Assembly (NCBI GenBank): GCA_022773585.1 | Contig: JALEZZ010000090.1 | Coordinates: 1 to 46,650, forward strand | Source: Selenomonas sp. | GTDB lineage: Bacteria > Bacillota > Negativicutes > Selenomonadales > Selenomonadaceae | Direction of reading: 5' to 3' | DNA: 46,650 nucleotides | Shown here: positions 1-8,582 of the stretch, one piece after another | Layout: each line of letters begins with the position of its first letter | Position numbering within the stretch: the first letter of the stretch is position 1 | Notes under the pieces: model-generated | Told to the model about the DNA's origin: nothing | The model's input: only the letters and a program-made list of their open reading frames with translations | Database searches by the model: none | Made by a program: the position numbers and the translations under genes

Positions 1-30
1 TGGTGATTGCAGCTGCGCTGCAATCACCAC
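1..30. terminator. Hairpin at window edge, probable terminator
   Basis: A 13-bp perfect inverted repeat (TGGTGATTGCAGC / GCTGCAATCACCA) with a 3-4 nt loop lies just downstream of the DUF438 gene stop. The minus-strand U-tract, if there is one, falls outside the window, so the terminator role is inferred from position. Confidence 0.55.
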
Positions 31-45
31 TTCTTTTAGGTTCTG

Positions 46-1071
46 TCACTTTTTGAAATGTGCGAGGATGTCCGTGCAATCCTGCACGAATTCGACGGTA
101 CCGAGGTATTTGCCGTCGCGGTCGTAGACAGCGTGGTAGCGGACACTGACAGGCTTTCCGGCAATCATACGCCAGACGGTCATATGGTCGCGCTTCTTCG
201 CGCGGAAGTCAGCGATGAGCTGGCGCACGGCGGGGACGACCTGCGGCGGGTGGCAGTCATAGACGGCGTTGCCGAGCGCGCTCTTCGGGCGAGCGAAGAC
301 CCTGCCTTCATTCTCGAAGAAACGCAGCATGTCGTCGGTATCGATGAACGTGATGTCCACGCCGACGAGCTTCAGGATGGCGCGGAGCTCGCGCACGGTC
401 AGGGCGCCGCCCTCGAAGCGGACTTTGCCTTCCTCGATTTCGCTGATGCGCAGGCGTTCGGCCTGTCCGGCCTTCCATGCCTCGGCCTGTTCCCAGACCT
501 CCGGCTCGCCTGTCAGGAACGCCGTACCAATCGTGATGGCGTCTTCGTAGACGGCGTACCATTCGTCATCGTTGAAGTAACGCAAACAGAGCGGGAAAAG
601 AATGAGGTCTTCTTTTTTCGTCATCGCCTGCATGTGCTGGAGCAGTCCGCGAATGCGTCCGCGATAAAGAAGGATGTTATCGGGTTCTTCTTTGAACGTC
701 TGCGTCAGCACGCCGAGCTCTTTCTTGATTTCGTCATCCTCGCGCCACATGACGTCCGACGGGCCTGTGACACCGTAGCGGTAAAGCATCGGCATGAGGA
801 TTTCTTCTTTTTTCGCATAGTGCGTGCGCACGCCGTTGAGCCGCAAGATTGCGGGCAGAAACGATGCTGGCGGCTCGTGAAATTCGTTTTCTTCCAAAAG
901 TCGCTCAATGAGCGTATTCATCGCTTCATTTTCCGCACGAAGCCCACGGATGGGATGGCCCTCCGGGAGGTTTTCGAGGTCCGGGGCCGACATGGCAGCC
1001 GCACGGCGCGTCGCCTCGGATGGCCGGAGATTCTCGTGATAGCTCTGGAGCAGTTCGTCCTTGGTCGTCAT
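46..1071 (-). CDS. DUF438 protein: hemerythrin-like plus PAS domain
   Basis: The 341-residue protein has an N-terminal DUF438 segment, a hemerythrin-like HHE region at about residues 36-170 (His in GHPIRGL, HYAKKEEILMP, and an acidic KKEDLILFP stretch) and a C-terminal PAS-like domain at about 235-338 (ITFIDTDDMLRFFEN through VEFVQDC). Family members are cytosolic and thought to sense oxygen, NO or redox state through a di-iron or haem centre; the ligand here cannot be read from sequence. The start lies 1 nt after the acetyltransferase stop, with AAAGGA upstream inside that gene's end, so the two are translationally coupled. It is the last gene of the ACT-UPF0210-nth-GNAT operon. Confidence 0.85.
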   Translation of the reverse strand: MTTKDELLQSYHENLRPSEATRRAAAMSAPDLENLPEGHPIRGLRAENEAMNTLIERLLEENEFHEPPASFLPAILRLNGVRTHYAKKEEILMPMLYRYGVTGPSDVMWREDDEIKKELGVLTQTFKEEPDNILLYRGRIRGLLQHMQAMTKKEDLILFPLCLRYFNDDEWYAVYEDAITIGTAFLTGEPEVWEQAEAWKAGQAERLRISEIEEGKVRFEGGALTVRELRAILKLVGVDITFIDTDDMLRFFENEGRVFARPKSALGNAVYDCHPPQVVPAVRQLIADFRAKKRDHMTVWRMIAGKPVSVRYHAVYDRDGKYLGTVEFVQDCTDILAHFKK

Positions 1072-1072
1072 T

Positions 1073-1561
1073 CTAAAATCCTTTCGGCAGAGCGGGCGCT
1101 TCTCCCTCTTCTTCGCGAATCAGAGCGATTTCGTCGCAGTTCGGGAATTTCGGGCAGTCGATGCAGTCTTTCCAGACTTTCGGCGGCAGCGTCTCCTTCG
1201 TGACGGTATGGAAGCCGAGCGTCTGGAAGAAGCCGGGCTTGTACGTCAGCGTGAAGAATTTCGTGACGCCGATCTTGCGTCCTTCTTCGAGCAGACGCTT
1301 CACGATTTCGGCGCCGATGCCGCGGCGCGTGAGGCGCGGCGAGACAGCCATCGTGCGGATTTCGGCGAGGCGGTCCCAGAGGATATGGAGGCCGCCGACG
1401 CCGACGATCGTGCCCTGCTCGTCCTCAGCGACGACCATGTCGCGGAGCGTCTCGTAGAGCGTGTTGCGCGAGCGCGCGAGCATGACGCCGTCGCTCGCGT
1501 AGTCGTTGACGAGGGCGAAAATCTGTTCAATATCGTTGAAAGTGGCTTTGCGGTAAATCAT
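1073..1561 (-). CDS. GNAT N-acetyltransferase, ArgA-like
   Basis: A 162-residue single-domain GNAT protein. The acetyl-CoA loop is visible as EIRTMAVSPRLTRRGIGAE at about residues 66-84, and the C-terminal GFFQTLGF segment is typical of the fold. The sequence resembles the short N-acetylglutamate synthases (first step of arginine synthesis) of Clostridia and Actinobacteria, which keep the LYETL and LHILW motifs seen here. A cysteine-bearing tail (CIDCPKFPNC) suggests a metal-binding knuckle. The start codon overlaps the nth stop as ATGA, with AAGGAGG inside the nth tail. ArgA function is probable but not proven; no other arg gene is nearby. Confidence 0.8.
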   Translation of the reverse strand: MIYRKATFNDIEQIFALVNDYASDGVMLARSRNTLYETLRDMVVAEDEQGTIVGVGGLHILWDRLAEIRTMAVSPRLTRRGIGAEIVKRLLEEGRKIGVTKFFTLTYKPGFFQTLGFHTVTKETLPPKVWKDCIDCPKFPNCDEIALIREEEGEAPALPKGF

Positions 1562-2352
1562 TCTGGGAGCCTCCTTTCGGGTTTCGTAGTCGCACCCGCG
1601 GAAGTTTTTGCGTGCGCATTGTTACGACTTGCAGGGGACTCCCCCCGCCCTTCGGGCCCGTCCCCCCTCTGTGAGGGGGGCTGCTTAGAAGAAGCGTTCG
1701 TACGCTTTCTTGGGGGCTGGCTTAAAAGAGAACTTGGACAGACGGAGGATAATGGACACTCTTCGCAGAGCGGCTTGCGGGACTTGCAGATTTTCCGCCC
1801 GTGCCAGATAAGCCAGTGATGGGCTTCGCTCCAGCGCTCTTTCGGGATGGCTTTCTGCAGGCCTTTTTCGACTTCGAGCGGTGTCTCGCCTGTCGCGAGC
1901 TTCAGGCGGTTCGCGACGCGGAAGACGTGGGTGTCGACGGCGATGGCCGGACGGTGGAACGCGATGGATGTCACGACGTTCGCCGTCTTGCGGCCGACGC
2001 CGGGGAGCTTCAGCAGTTCGTCATAATCCTCGGGCACCTCGCCGCCGTATTTCTCGCAGAGCGTCATGCACGTCGCCATGATGTTCTTCGCCTTGTTGCG
2101 GAACAGGCCGCAATCGCGAATCTCGTCTTCGAGCGCGGGCAGCCCCATCTGGACGATGGCTTCCGGCGTCACAGCCTTTGCAAACAGCCGTGCCGTCGTA
2201 ACGTTGACACGCTTGTCCGTGCACTGCGCCGAAAGGATGACGGCGACGAGCAGCTCGAACGGATTGTTGAATTTGAGTGCAGGCTTTGCGCCCGCGTAGA
2301 CCTCGCTCAAGATGCGGACTTGTTCCGCCTTGATTTTCTTCGTGACGCGCAT
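1558..2352 (-). CDS. nth: Endonuclease III with repeat-derived C-terminal tail
   Basis: DNA glycosylase/AP lyase of base-excision repair. The helix-hairpin-helix reads LPGVGRKTANVV; the catalytic Lys is in the LSAQCTDKRV region and the catalytic Asp in IAVDTHVFRVANR. A [4Fe-4S] loop C-x6-C-x2-C-x5-C is intact at about residues 188-204. Normal family members stop a few residues after the last Cys (about 210 aa); this one has 264. Part of the extra tail (QPPSQRGDGPEGRGES) is translated from a dispersed palindromic repeat (about 1638-1682), so an insertion has replaced the original 3' end. The frame then runs to the start of the acetyltransferase gene. The glycosylase core should be active; the tail is probably disordered. 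Confidence 0.95.
   Translation of the reverse strand: MRVTKKIKAEQVRILSEVYAGAKPALKFNNPFELLVAVILSAQCTDKRVNVTTARLFAKAVTPEAIVQMGLPALEDEIRDCGLFRNKAKNIMATCMTLCEKYGGEVPEDYDELLKLPGVGRKTANVVTSIAFHRPAIAVDTHVFRVANRLKLATGETPLEVEKGLQKAIPKERWSEAHHWLIWHGRKICKSRKPLCEECPLSSVCPSSLLSQPPRKRTNASSKQPPSQRGDGPEGRGESPASRNNAHAKTSAGATTKPERRLPE
1638..1682. repeat. Partial palindromic element (copy C) inside nth 3' end
   Basis: A half-copy of the family seen at 8583-8766: ACTCCCCCC, then GCCCTTCGGGC hairpin, then the CCCCCCTCtgtGAGGGGGG palindrome. It lies inside the translated C-terminus of nth. Confidence 0.8.
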
Positions 2353-2353
2353 A

Positions 2354-3715
2354 TCAGTTCGTCAGGCTCCTCACCGGTGCCGGGATGCGGCCGCCGCGCG
2401 CGATGAACGCTGCCGAGCTGTACTTGTTGCGCACGGGGACGATTGGGCAATAGCCGAGCAGGCCGCCGAACTCGACCATGTCGCCGACATGCTTGCCCGG
2501 CACGGGAATGACGCGCACGGCCGTCGTCTTGTTGTTGATCATGCCGATGGCCGCCTCGTCTGCGATGATGCCCGAAATGGTCGCCGCCGACGTATCGCCT
2601 TCGATGGCAATCATGTCGAGGCCAACGGAGCAGACGCACGTCATGGCTTCGAGCTTCTCGATGGACAGGCTGCCCTGCTGGACGGCGTTGATCATGCCTT
2701 CGTCCTCGCTGACAGGGATGAAAGCGCCCGAAAGGCCGCCGACATGCGACGATGCCATGAGGCCGCCTTTCTTGACGGCGTCATTCAAAAGCGCGAGCGC
2801 TGCCGTCGTACCCGGCGCGCCACAGGCTTCGAGGCCCATTTCTTCCAGAATGCGCGCAACGCTGTCGCCAACGGCCGGCGTCGGGGCAAGCGAAAGGTCG
2901 ATGATGCCGAACGGCACGCCGAGGCGTTTCGAGGCCTCGCGCGCGACCATCTGACCGACGCGCGTGACCTTGAATGCCGTCTTCTTGATGGTCTCGGCGA
3001 CTTCCGTGAAGTCCGCGCCCTTGAGCTCTTCGAGCGCGTGCTTGACAACGCCCGGGCCGCTGACGCCGACGCTGACGACCTTGTCGCCCTCGCTGACGCC
3101 ATGGAACGCGCCCGCCATGAACGGGTTGTCGCCCGGCGCGTTGCAGAACACGACGAGCTTTGCGCAGCCGAGCGCTTCCTGTTCGCGCGTGAGTTCCGCC
3201 GTGCGCTTGATGACCTCGCCCATCTCGCGGACGCAGTCCATATTGATGCCGGCCTTCGTCGAGCCGAGGTTCACGGACGAGCAGACGATGTCCGTCGAGG
3301 CCAGCGCCTGCGGGATGGACTGAATCAGCGTGCGATCGCCCTTCGTGTAGCCTTTTTCGACGAGCGCGGAAAAGCCGCCGATGAAGTTGACGCCGACTTC
3401 CTTGCCCGCCTTGTCAAGTGCCTCGGCGACAGGGACATACGTGTCCGTCTCGCAGGCATCCGCCGCGATGGCAATCGGCGTGACGGAGATACGCTTGTGA
3501 ATGATGGGGATGCCGAACTCCGCTTCGATATCCTCGCCCGTCTTCACGAGGAACTCCGCCGACTTCGTGATCTTGTCGTAGATGTTCTGGCAGAATTTCG
3601 TGATGTTCGGATGCGCGCAGTCGCGCAGAGAGATGCCCATCGTGATCGTGCGCACGTCGAGCTTGTTCTCCGTGATCATGCGGTTCGTTTCAAAAATATC
3701 ATCAAATGTAATCAT
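2354..3715 (-). CDS. UPF0210 (PFL-family, DUF711) protein
   Basis: A 453-residue protein recognisable as UPF0210/DUF711 from its whole length, for example [14 protein letters not shown] at the start, [11 protein letters not shown] near residue 30, [17 protein letters not shown] at mid-length and [11 protein letters not shown] near the end. The biochemical role is unknown; 'PFL family' comes from a structural relation to pyruvate formate-lyase-like barrels and no glycyl-radical motif is present. It follows the ACT protein by 36 nt, a pair conserved widely in Firmicutes, with an AGGAGG ribosome site. The nth start lies 1 nt beyond its stop. Confidence 0.9.
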   Translation of the reverse strand: MITFDDIFETNRMITENKLDVRTITMGISLRDCAHPNITKFCQNIYDKITKSAEFLVKTGEDIEAEFGIPIIHKRISVTPIAIAADACETDTYVPVAEALDKAGKEVGVNFIGGFSALVEKGYTKGDRTLIQSIPQALASTDIVCSSVNLGSTKAGINMDCVREMGEVIKRTAELTREQEALGCAKLVVFCNAPGDNPFMAGAFHGVSEGDKVVSVGVSGPGVVKHALEELKGADFTEVAETIKKTAFKVTRVGQMVAREASKRLGVPFGIIDLSLAPTPAVGDSVARILEEMGLEACGAPGTTAALALLNDAVKKGGLMASSHVGGLSGAFIPVSEDEGMINAVQQGSLSIEKLEAMTCVCSVGLDMIAIEGDTSAATISGIIADEAAIGMINNKTTAVRVIPVPGKHVGDMVEFGGLLGYCPIVPVRNKYSSAAFIARGGRIPAPVRSLTN

Positions 3716-3751
3716 GCGAGCCTCCTAATAACAGCACATAGTCTCCGCGTT

Positions 3752-4024
3752 TCACACATTATGCGTCACGTTGAAAATGTCCATGTGCTGTGCTTTGATG
3801 TCGAGGCCCAGCTTCTCGCCCTCCGCCTTGAGAACCTTCTGGAGCTCTCCGAGCGACATCTTTGCATTCTCTGGCATCTCCGCAATCATGACCATGTTGA
3901 AGAAGCCTTCCATGATGTTCTGATTGATGTTGAGGATATTGACATCGTTCTCCGCGAGAATCGTGCTCACGGTCGCGATGATGCCGACGCGGTCTTTGCC
4001 GACGATGGTGACGACGAGTTTCAT
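3752..4024 (-). CDS. ACT domain protein (UPF0237)
   Basis: A 90-residue protein made of one ACT fold (MKLVVTIVGKDRVGIIATVSTILAENDVNI). ACT domains bind small ligands, usually amino acids, and regulate partners. The start was set at MKLVV because AAGGAG sits 8-9 nt upstream and 90 residues is the family length; an upstream in-frame ATG at 4051 has no ribosome site. It is first in an operon with the UPF0210 protein, whose activity it may regulate. The ligand is unknown. Confidence 0.9.
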   Translation of the reverse strand: MKLVVTIVGKDRVGIIATVSTILAENDVNILNINQNIMEGFFNMVMIAEMPENAKMSLGELQKVLKAEGEKLGLDIKAQHMDIFNVTHNV

Positions 4025-4103
4025 ATCTGCAATCTCCTTTGGCTCCAGCAAAATCTGTTCTCAGCGTGCGAACGCGATTTACAAGTTCACACAGCGTAGA
4101 TTC

Positions 4104-4132
4104 ATTATACCAAGACAGGACGGAAAATCCAA
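4104..4132 (-). promoter_or_regulatory. Promoter of ACT-UPF0210-nth operon
   Basis: On the minus strand TTGGAT, 17-nt spacer, TATAAT, with TG one base before the -10 (extended -10). It gives a leader of about 73 nt before the ACT start. Confidence 0.75.
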
Positions 4133-4147
4133 GAGCACAGCAAAAGA

Positions 4148-4176
4148 TTGACGGAGTTTATTTTCTGCGGTATCGT
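4148..4176 (+). promoter_or_regulatory. Promoter of the MFS exporter gene
   Basis: TTGACG, 17-nt spacer, TATCGT, ending 34 nt before the ATG. The neighbouring operon's promoter diverges from it. Confidence 0.55.
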
Positions 4177-4210
4177 AGAGGGCAACACACTTCAAAGGAG
4201 GAAGAATCAT

Positions 4211-5371
4211 ATGCGCTTTTCCCCGCGCGCCTCTGTCGTGCTGCTCGCCTGCGGGCATCTCACGAATGATTTCTACTGCAATTTCCTGCCCGTGCTGCTG
4301 CCGATCATCATGCCGAAGCTCGACCTCTCGCTGACGCTGTCGGGCCTCCTCGTCATGGTCATGAGCATCGCGAGCAACATGATGCAGCCCGTCTTCGGCT
4401 ACCTCATGGACCGCCACCGTATGAGCTGGCTGCTCGTGCCCGTGCTGCCGTTCGGCGCCATCTGCATCTGCACGATTGGCTACCTCTCGACGAAAGTCAT
4501 GCTCTTCATCGTCATCGCGCTGACGGGGCTCTCCGTCTCAGCCTATCATCCGCTCGGCTCATCGCTCGTCGCGAAAGTCGCGCGCGCGGGCAAGGCCGGC
4601 ATCGCCATGTCGCTCTACGTCGCGGGCGGCAACATCGGCTTCGCGTTCGCGCCCGTCGTCATCGTCGCATTCACGGAGACGTGGCCGCTCGAAAGCCTGC
4701 CCTGGCTCATCCTGCCGAGCCTTGTCATCATGGCATTCTTCGCGGCGTCCGGCCTCTCGCATTTCTCGACCGTGCAAAAGACGGCAGGCGACCGCCTGCC
4801 GCTCAAGAAGATGCTCGCGAATCCCTCCGTCGTGCGACTGAACGTCGCGATGGGCCTGCGCTGCTGGACGCATGTCGCCGTCTCGACGTTCCTGCCGCTC
4901 CTGCTCGTGCGCGCGGGCTACTCGCCACTCATCTCCGGCACGCTTTTGACGCTGTTCCTCGGCGGCTGCGCACTCGGCGGCATCTCGGGCGGAGCACTCG
5001 GCGACCGCTTCGGCCACAAGCGCATCATCATCGGCGCGCTCGCGCTCGCCATCTTCCCGACGGCCTATTTCTTCACGCATGCGGGCACCGAGCCAGCTTC
5101 TCTCGTCGCGCTCTTCCTCTCGGGCGCGTTCCTCATCGCCTCGCAGCCGAGCTCCATCGTCTGGGCGCAGCGCGCGATGCCCGGCAGCGCCGGCATGGCG
5201 TCCGGCATGATGATGGGCCTCTCGTTCGGCCTCGGCAGCATCGGCGCCGCGCTGACGGCTGCGCTCGCTGACCAGATTGGCCTCGACACGGCGCTCCTGC
5301 TCACGACCATTCCGCTGCTCCTCTCCGTCTTCGTCGCTGCCGCGACGCCATACCCGAAAAACATGCACTGA
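4211..5371 (+). CDS. MFS transporter, fosmidomycin-resistance (Fsr) family
   Basis: A 386-residue inner-membrane major-facilitator protein with 12 predicted hydrophobic segments. GHLTNDFYCNFLPVLLPIIMPKL at the N-terminus and SAYHPLGSSLVAKVA after helix 4 match the Fsr-type drug/proton antiporters; GGALGDRFGHKR is the loop 8-9 motif. The start at MRFSPRA is chosen because AAAGGAGG lies 9-10 nt before it; the longer frame from 4148 begins in the -35 box. The likely role is export of a small phosphonate-like or other compound; the substrate cannot be assigned. Confidence 0.85.
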   Translation: MRFSPRASVVLLACGHLTNDFYCNFLPVLLPIIMPKLDLSLTLSGLLVMVMSIASNMMQPVFGYLMDRHRMSWLLVPVLPFGAICICTIGYLSTKVMLFIVIALTGLSVSAYHPLGSSLVAKVARAGKAGIAMSLYVAGGNIGFAFAPVVIVAFTETWPLESLPWLILPSLVIMAFFAASGLSHFSTVQKTAGDRLPLKKMLANPSVVRLNVAMGLRCWTHVAVSTFLPLLLVRAGYSPLISGTLLTLFLGGCALGGISGGALGDRFGHKRIIIGALALAIFPTAYFFTHAGTEPASLVALFLSGAFLIASQPSSIVWAQRAMPGSAGMASGMMMGLSFGLGSIGAALTAALADQIGLDTALLLTTIPLLLSVFVAAATPYPKNMH

Positions 5372-5378
5372 TTTCTAA

Positions 5379-5413
5379 AAATGAGAGCTACGTCCCGGCT
5401 CTCATTTCTTTTT
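5379..5413 (+). terminator. Rho-independent terminator of MFS gene
   Basis: AAATGAGAGC / GCTCTCATTT 10-bp stem with a 9-nt loop followed by CTTTTTG. Confidence 0.85.
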
Positions 5414-5499
5414 GTTCATACTTATCATTCCGTATTTATATAATAAGATTTTCTCTTGCTTAAAATTTTCACGGATGTCGGAAAACTTGCGTTTCTTTA

Positions 5500-5528
5500 T
5501 TGACATCGCGGCTTTTAGTACCTATACT
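5500..5528 (+). promoter_or_regulatory. Strong sigma-A promoter of oadA
   Basis: TTGACA, 17-nt spacer, TATACT. The start site should fall near 5535, leaving about 134 nt of untranslated leader. Confidence 0.85.
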
Positions 5529-5537
5529 AAGAGTGTA

Positions 5538-5623
5538 GTGTGAAATCGGACTGGCCCGCTTGCAGGCAGAGATGACGCGCTAGGACAGCGTCTTCTCTAA
5601 CTTGCATTCGTCTATTTTCACGC
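5538..5623 (+). promoter_or_regulatory. Structured 5' leader of oadA
   Basis: Between promoter and start codon lies a nested fold. The outer stem is GTGTGAAA (5538-5545) with TTTCACGC (5616-5623, one G-U). The inner arm is TGCA / AGAGA / GACGC (5561-5578) with GCGTC / TCTCT / TGCA (5588-5606), broken by a 1-nt mismatch and a small internal loop, and has a 9-nt apical loop. No U-tract follows, so it is not a simple terminator. I do not recognise it as a known riboswitch class. Confidence 0.5.
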
Positions 5624-5668
5624 CGATAGGGATAATCAAAAGTTATTACTGCATTGGAGTGTTTTATC

Positions 5669-7057
5669 ATGGCAAAACCCGTAAAAATCATGGAGACAGT
5701 CCTTCGCGACGGCCATCAGTCGCTCTGCGCGACACGCATGCGCATTGAGGACATGCTCCCGCAGCTCGAAGCACTCGACAAGATCGGCTATCAGGCCATC
5801 GAGGCTTGGGGCGGTGCTACGTTCGACACCTGCCTCCGCTTCCTCGATGAGGATCCTTGGGAGCGCCTCGACACGCTCAAGAAACATCTGAAGACTCCGA
5901 TCCAGATGCTCCTGCGCGGCCAGAACCTCCTCGGCTACAACCATTATTCCAACGACGTCGTTGAGAAATTCGTCGCCAAGGCTTCTCAGCACGGCGTCGG
6001 CGTGTTCCGTATCTTCGATGCACTGAACGATGTCCGCAACCTGAAGGTCGCCATCAGCGCCGCTCTCAAAGCTCCGGAGCATCCGCACGTCCAGGGCTGC
6101 CTCGTCTACACGATCTCCCCGTACCACACGAACGAGAAGTTCGTCGAACTCGCAAAAGAACTCAAGGACATGGGCTGCCACAGTGTCTGCATCAAGGATA
6201 TGTCCGGCCTCCTGAAGCCGTATGTCGCTGAAGACCTCGTCAAGAAGCTCAAAGCCGGCCTCGGCGAAGACTTCCCGGTCGAACTCCATACGCACTGCAC
6301 GTCCGGCTTCGGCCATGCAACGTACCTCAAGGCTGTGGAAGCTGGCGTCGACATCATCGACTGCGCGCTCTCGCCGTTCGCTTGCGACACGTCCCAGCCT
6401 TGCACGGAGACGATGGTTGCCATGCTCGAAGGCACAGAGCGTGACACGAAGCTCGACCGCGGCGCTATGACCCCGATTGCAAAGCACTTCCTCGCTGTCA
6501 AGAAAAAAATCATCAACGAGTTCGGCCTCAAAGGCTACTTCGATGTCAACCCGAACGTCCTCGACTTCCAGATTCCGGGCGGCATGCTCTCGAACCTCGC
6601 CAACCAGCTCAAAGAAGCCGGCATGGAAGACAAGTATCAGGATCTCCTCGACGAGATGCCGCGCGTCCGCAAAGACCTCGGCTATCCGCCGCTCGTCACG
6701 CCGTCCTCCCAGATTGTCGGCACGATGGCAACGTTCAACGTCATGAGTGGCGAACGCTACAAGATGGTTCCGAAAGAGTTCAAAGACCTCGCCCGCGGCA
6801 AGTTCGGCCGTACGCCGCTGCCGATCGACCACGACTTCCTCACGAAGACGCTCGGCATCAAAGAAGACGAGATCATCACGGATTGCTCCGTCGAAGATGC
6901 AAAGGCTGAGACGTTCGATCAGTTCAAGAAAGAACTCACGGACAAAGGCTTCCTCAACCCGACGGACGAGGATGTTCTCTCCTATGCCCTGTTCCCGCAG
7001 GTCGCAGAAGAGTTCTTCAAGAAGCACTATCAGCAGGTTACGGCTTACAAGCGCTGA
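5669..7057 (+). CDS. oadA: Oxaloacetate decarboxylase alpha / pyruvate carboxylase subunit B, no biotin domain
   Basis: The 462-residue protein is the carboxyltransferase domain that moves CO2 between oxaloacetate and biotin. Visible motifs are ETVLRDGHQS (residues 9-18), AWGGATFD (47-54), the carbamylated-lysine motif CIKDMSG (Lys176) and the metal ligands ELHTHCTSGFG (His207, His209). It ends at about residue 460, where many OadA proteins continue into a linker and a biotinyl-lysine domain; no MKM motif is present, so a separate biotin carrier is needed. ATG at 5669 is preferred over a TTG at 5654 because GGAG lies 9 nt upstream. The gene is monocistronic. In Negativicutes this chemistry serves succinate/propionate metabolism or sodium export. 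Confidence 0.9.
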   Translation: MAKPVKIMETVLRDGHQSLCATRMRIEDMLPQLEALDKIGYQAIEAWGGATFDTCLRFLDEDPWERLDTLKKHLKTPIQMLLRGQNLLGYNHYSNDVVEKFVAKASQHGVGVFRIFDALNDVRNLKVAISAALKAPEHPHVQGCLVYTISPYHTNEKFVELAKELKDMGCHSVCIKDMSGLLKPYVAEDLVKKLKAGLGEDFPVELHTHCTSGFGHATYLKAVEAGVDIIDCALSPFACDTSQPCTETMVAMLEGTERDTKLDRGAMTPIAKHFLAVKKKIINEFGLKGYFDVNPNVLDFQIPGGMLSNLANQLKEAGMEDKYQDLLDEMPRVRKDLGYPPLVTPSSQIVGTMATFNVMSGERYKMVPKEFKDLARGKFGRTPLPIDHDFLTKTLGIKEDEIITDCSVEDAKAETFDQFKKELTDKGFLNPTDEDVLSYALFPQVAEEFFKKHYQQVTAYKR

Positions 7058-7090
7058 TCTGCAGAAAACTGCATAGAGCTATAGAAGCCA

Positions 7091-7125
7091 AAGAGGCGCT
7101 GCACGAGCATCGTGCAGCGCCTCTT
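7091..7125. terminator. Bidirectional terminator between oadA and permease
   Basis: A perfect 15-bp stem (AAGAGGCGCTGCACG and its complement) with a 5-nt loop, followed on the plus strand by a T-rich stretch. It serves oadA and possibly the convergent permease gene. Confidence 0.85.
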
Positions 7126-7137
7126 GTTTGTCTGTAT

Positions 7138-8472
7138 TTACTTCTTTCGAAACTGATACCCCAGCCACAACACGACAAGCCAGATAGGCAGGAACAGCAC
7201 AGCCAGCTGCATGTCGGGAATCTGCGTCATGAAGAAGATGACGCCAGCGAGGAATGCGAGCGAGAGGTAGTTTGTGAACGGATACAGGATGGCATGGAAC
7301 TTCGTCGGATGATGCGTCGCAGCGCAGTGCTGCTTGAACTTCAGATGCGTCACGCAAATCGTCACCCAGCTGATGACGGCCGCGCAGGTTGCAATCATCA
7401 TGAGGTACATGAAGATATGGCCTTCCATGAAGTAGTTCAGGATGACGACGATCAGCGTGATGCCCGACGAAACGAGGATGCCGCGCACAGGCACGCCATG
7501 ATCTGAAAGCTTCAGGAAGAAGCTCGGCGCCTCACCTGACTTCGCAAGGCCGTAGAGCATGCGGCTGTTGCTGTAGATGGCCGAATTGTAGACCGAGACC
7601 GCCGCCGTCAGCACGACGAAATTCAGGATGTGCGCCGCCGCCGGGATGCCGACGTTCTGGAAAATCTGCACGAACGGGCTGGCCTCCGCGCCAACCTTGT
7701 CCCACGGCCAGAGCGCCATAAGCACGACCATCGTGCCGACGTAGAAAATCAGGATGCGCCAGATGACCTGGTTGATGGCGCGCGGAATCGTGCGGTCAGG
7801 ATTCTCCGCCTCGCCCGCCGTGATGCCGATGAGCTCAATGCCGCCAAATGAGAACATCACGACCGCCGTCGCAAGGCAGAGCCCCCAGACGCCATGCGGC
7901 AGGAAGCCGCCATTCGACCAGAGATTGCTGAAGTTCTCGGGAAACGGCTGCGGACTCGAAAACAGCAGTCCGAGGCCGAGAAGAATCATGCTGACGATGG
8001 CCGCAATCTTGATCAGCGCCATCCAGAACTCTGCCTCGCCATACGCCTTGACATTCACGAGGTTCAGCGCCGTGATGGCGATGAGGCAGACGAGCGCCGA
8101 GAGCCACTGCGGCAGATCAGGGAACCAGAAGTTCATGTAGATGCCGACCGCCGTGAGCTCCGCCATCGAGACGAGCACGTAGTTGAACCAGTAGTTCCAC
8201 CCCGAGAGGAAGCCGGGGAACCGTCCCCAGTACTTCGTCGCGTAATGGCTGAACGAGCCCGAGACCGGCTCATCGACCGCCATCTCGCCGAGCATGCGCA
8301 TGATGAAGAAAATGACGATGCCGCCCAGAAGATACGCGAGCATGACGGAAGGCCCCGCCAGCGCAATCGTGGACGCAGAGCCATAGAACAGGCCCGTGCC
8401 GATGGCGCCGCCGAGCGCAATCATCTGCAGATGCCTGTTCTTCAGGCCGCGCTTCATCTTTGTGTTGTCCAT
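7138..8472 (-). CDS. Amino acid permease, AroP/PheP-like (APC superfamily)
   Basis: A 444-residue inner-membrane protein with 12 predicted helices. It begins LKRGLKNRHLQMIALGGAIGTGLF-like (MKRGLKNRHLQMIALGGAIG), the substrate-binding start of helix 1, and keeps the AAT-family signatures GEMAVDEPVSGSFSHYATKYWG, FSFGGIELIGITAGEAENP and NSRMLYGLAKSGEAP. Overall likeness is closest to E. coli AroP, so uptake of aromatic amino acids by proton symport is the best guess; ProY or GabP-type specificity is possible. CAAGGAGGTT precedes the ATG. It is monocistronic. Confidence 0.85.
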   Translation of the reverse strand: MDNTKMKRGLKNRHLQMIALGGAIGTGLFYGSASTIALAGPSVMLAYLLGGIVIFFIMRMLGEMAVDEPVSGSFSHYATKYWGRFPGFLSGWNYWFNYVLVSMAELTAVGIYMNFWFPDLPQWLSALVCLIAITALNLVNVKAYGEAEFWMALIKIAAIVSMILLGLGLLFSSPQPFPENFSNLWSNGGFLPHGVWGLCLATAVVMFSFGGIELIGITAGEAENPDRTIPRAINQVIWRILIFYVGTMVVLMALWPWDKVGAEASPFVQIFQNVGIPAAAHILNFVVLTAAVSVYNSAIYSNSRMLYGLAKSGEAPSFFLKLSDHGVPVRGILVSSGITLIVVILNYFMEGHIFMYLMMIATCAAVISWVTICVTHLKFKQHCAATHHPTKFHAILYPFTNYLSLAFLAGVIFFMTQIPDMQLAVLFLPIWLVVLWLGYQFRKK

Positions 8473-8511
8473 GATGGAACAACCTCCTTGCTATAAAGAA
8501 TACACTTGTTC

Positions 8512-8542
8512 ATTATAGCAGAATTTTCGAAGTGTTGACAGG
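8512..8542 (-). promoter_or_regulatory. Probable promoter of the permease gene
   Basis: A consensus TATAAT (minus strand) lies 40 nt upstream of the start; the -35 region (TGTCAA at 17 nt) is poor. Confidence 0.45.
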
Positions 8543-8582
8543 GTTACAAAAGAAGTTTTCCTAAGAAAGTCAATCATACTCT

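Noticed and set aside
2312..4099. Long open frame on the plus strand opposite the UPF0210 and ACT genes
   Set aside because: It is antisense to recognisable conserved proteins, lacks family likeness and a ribosome site, and is rich in Arg/Asp/Ala/Val as expected from the third-position GC bias of the real genes.
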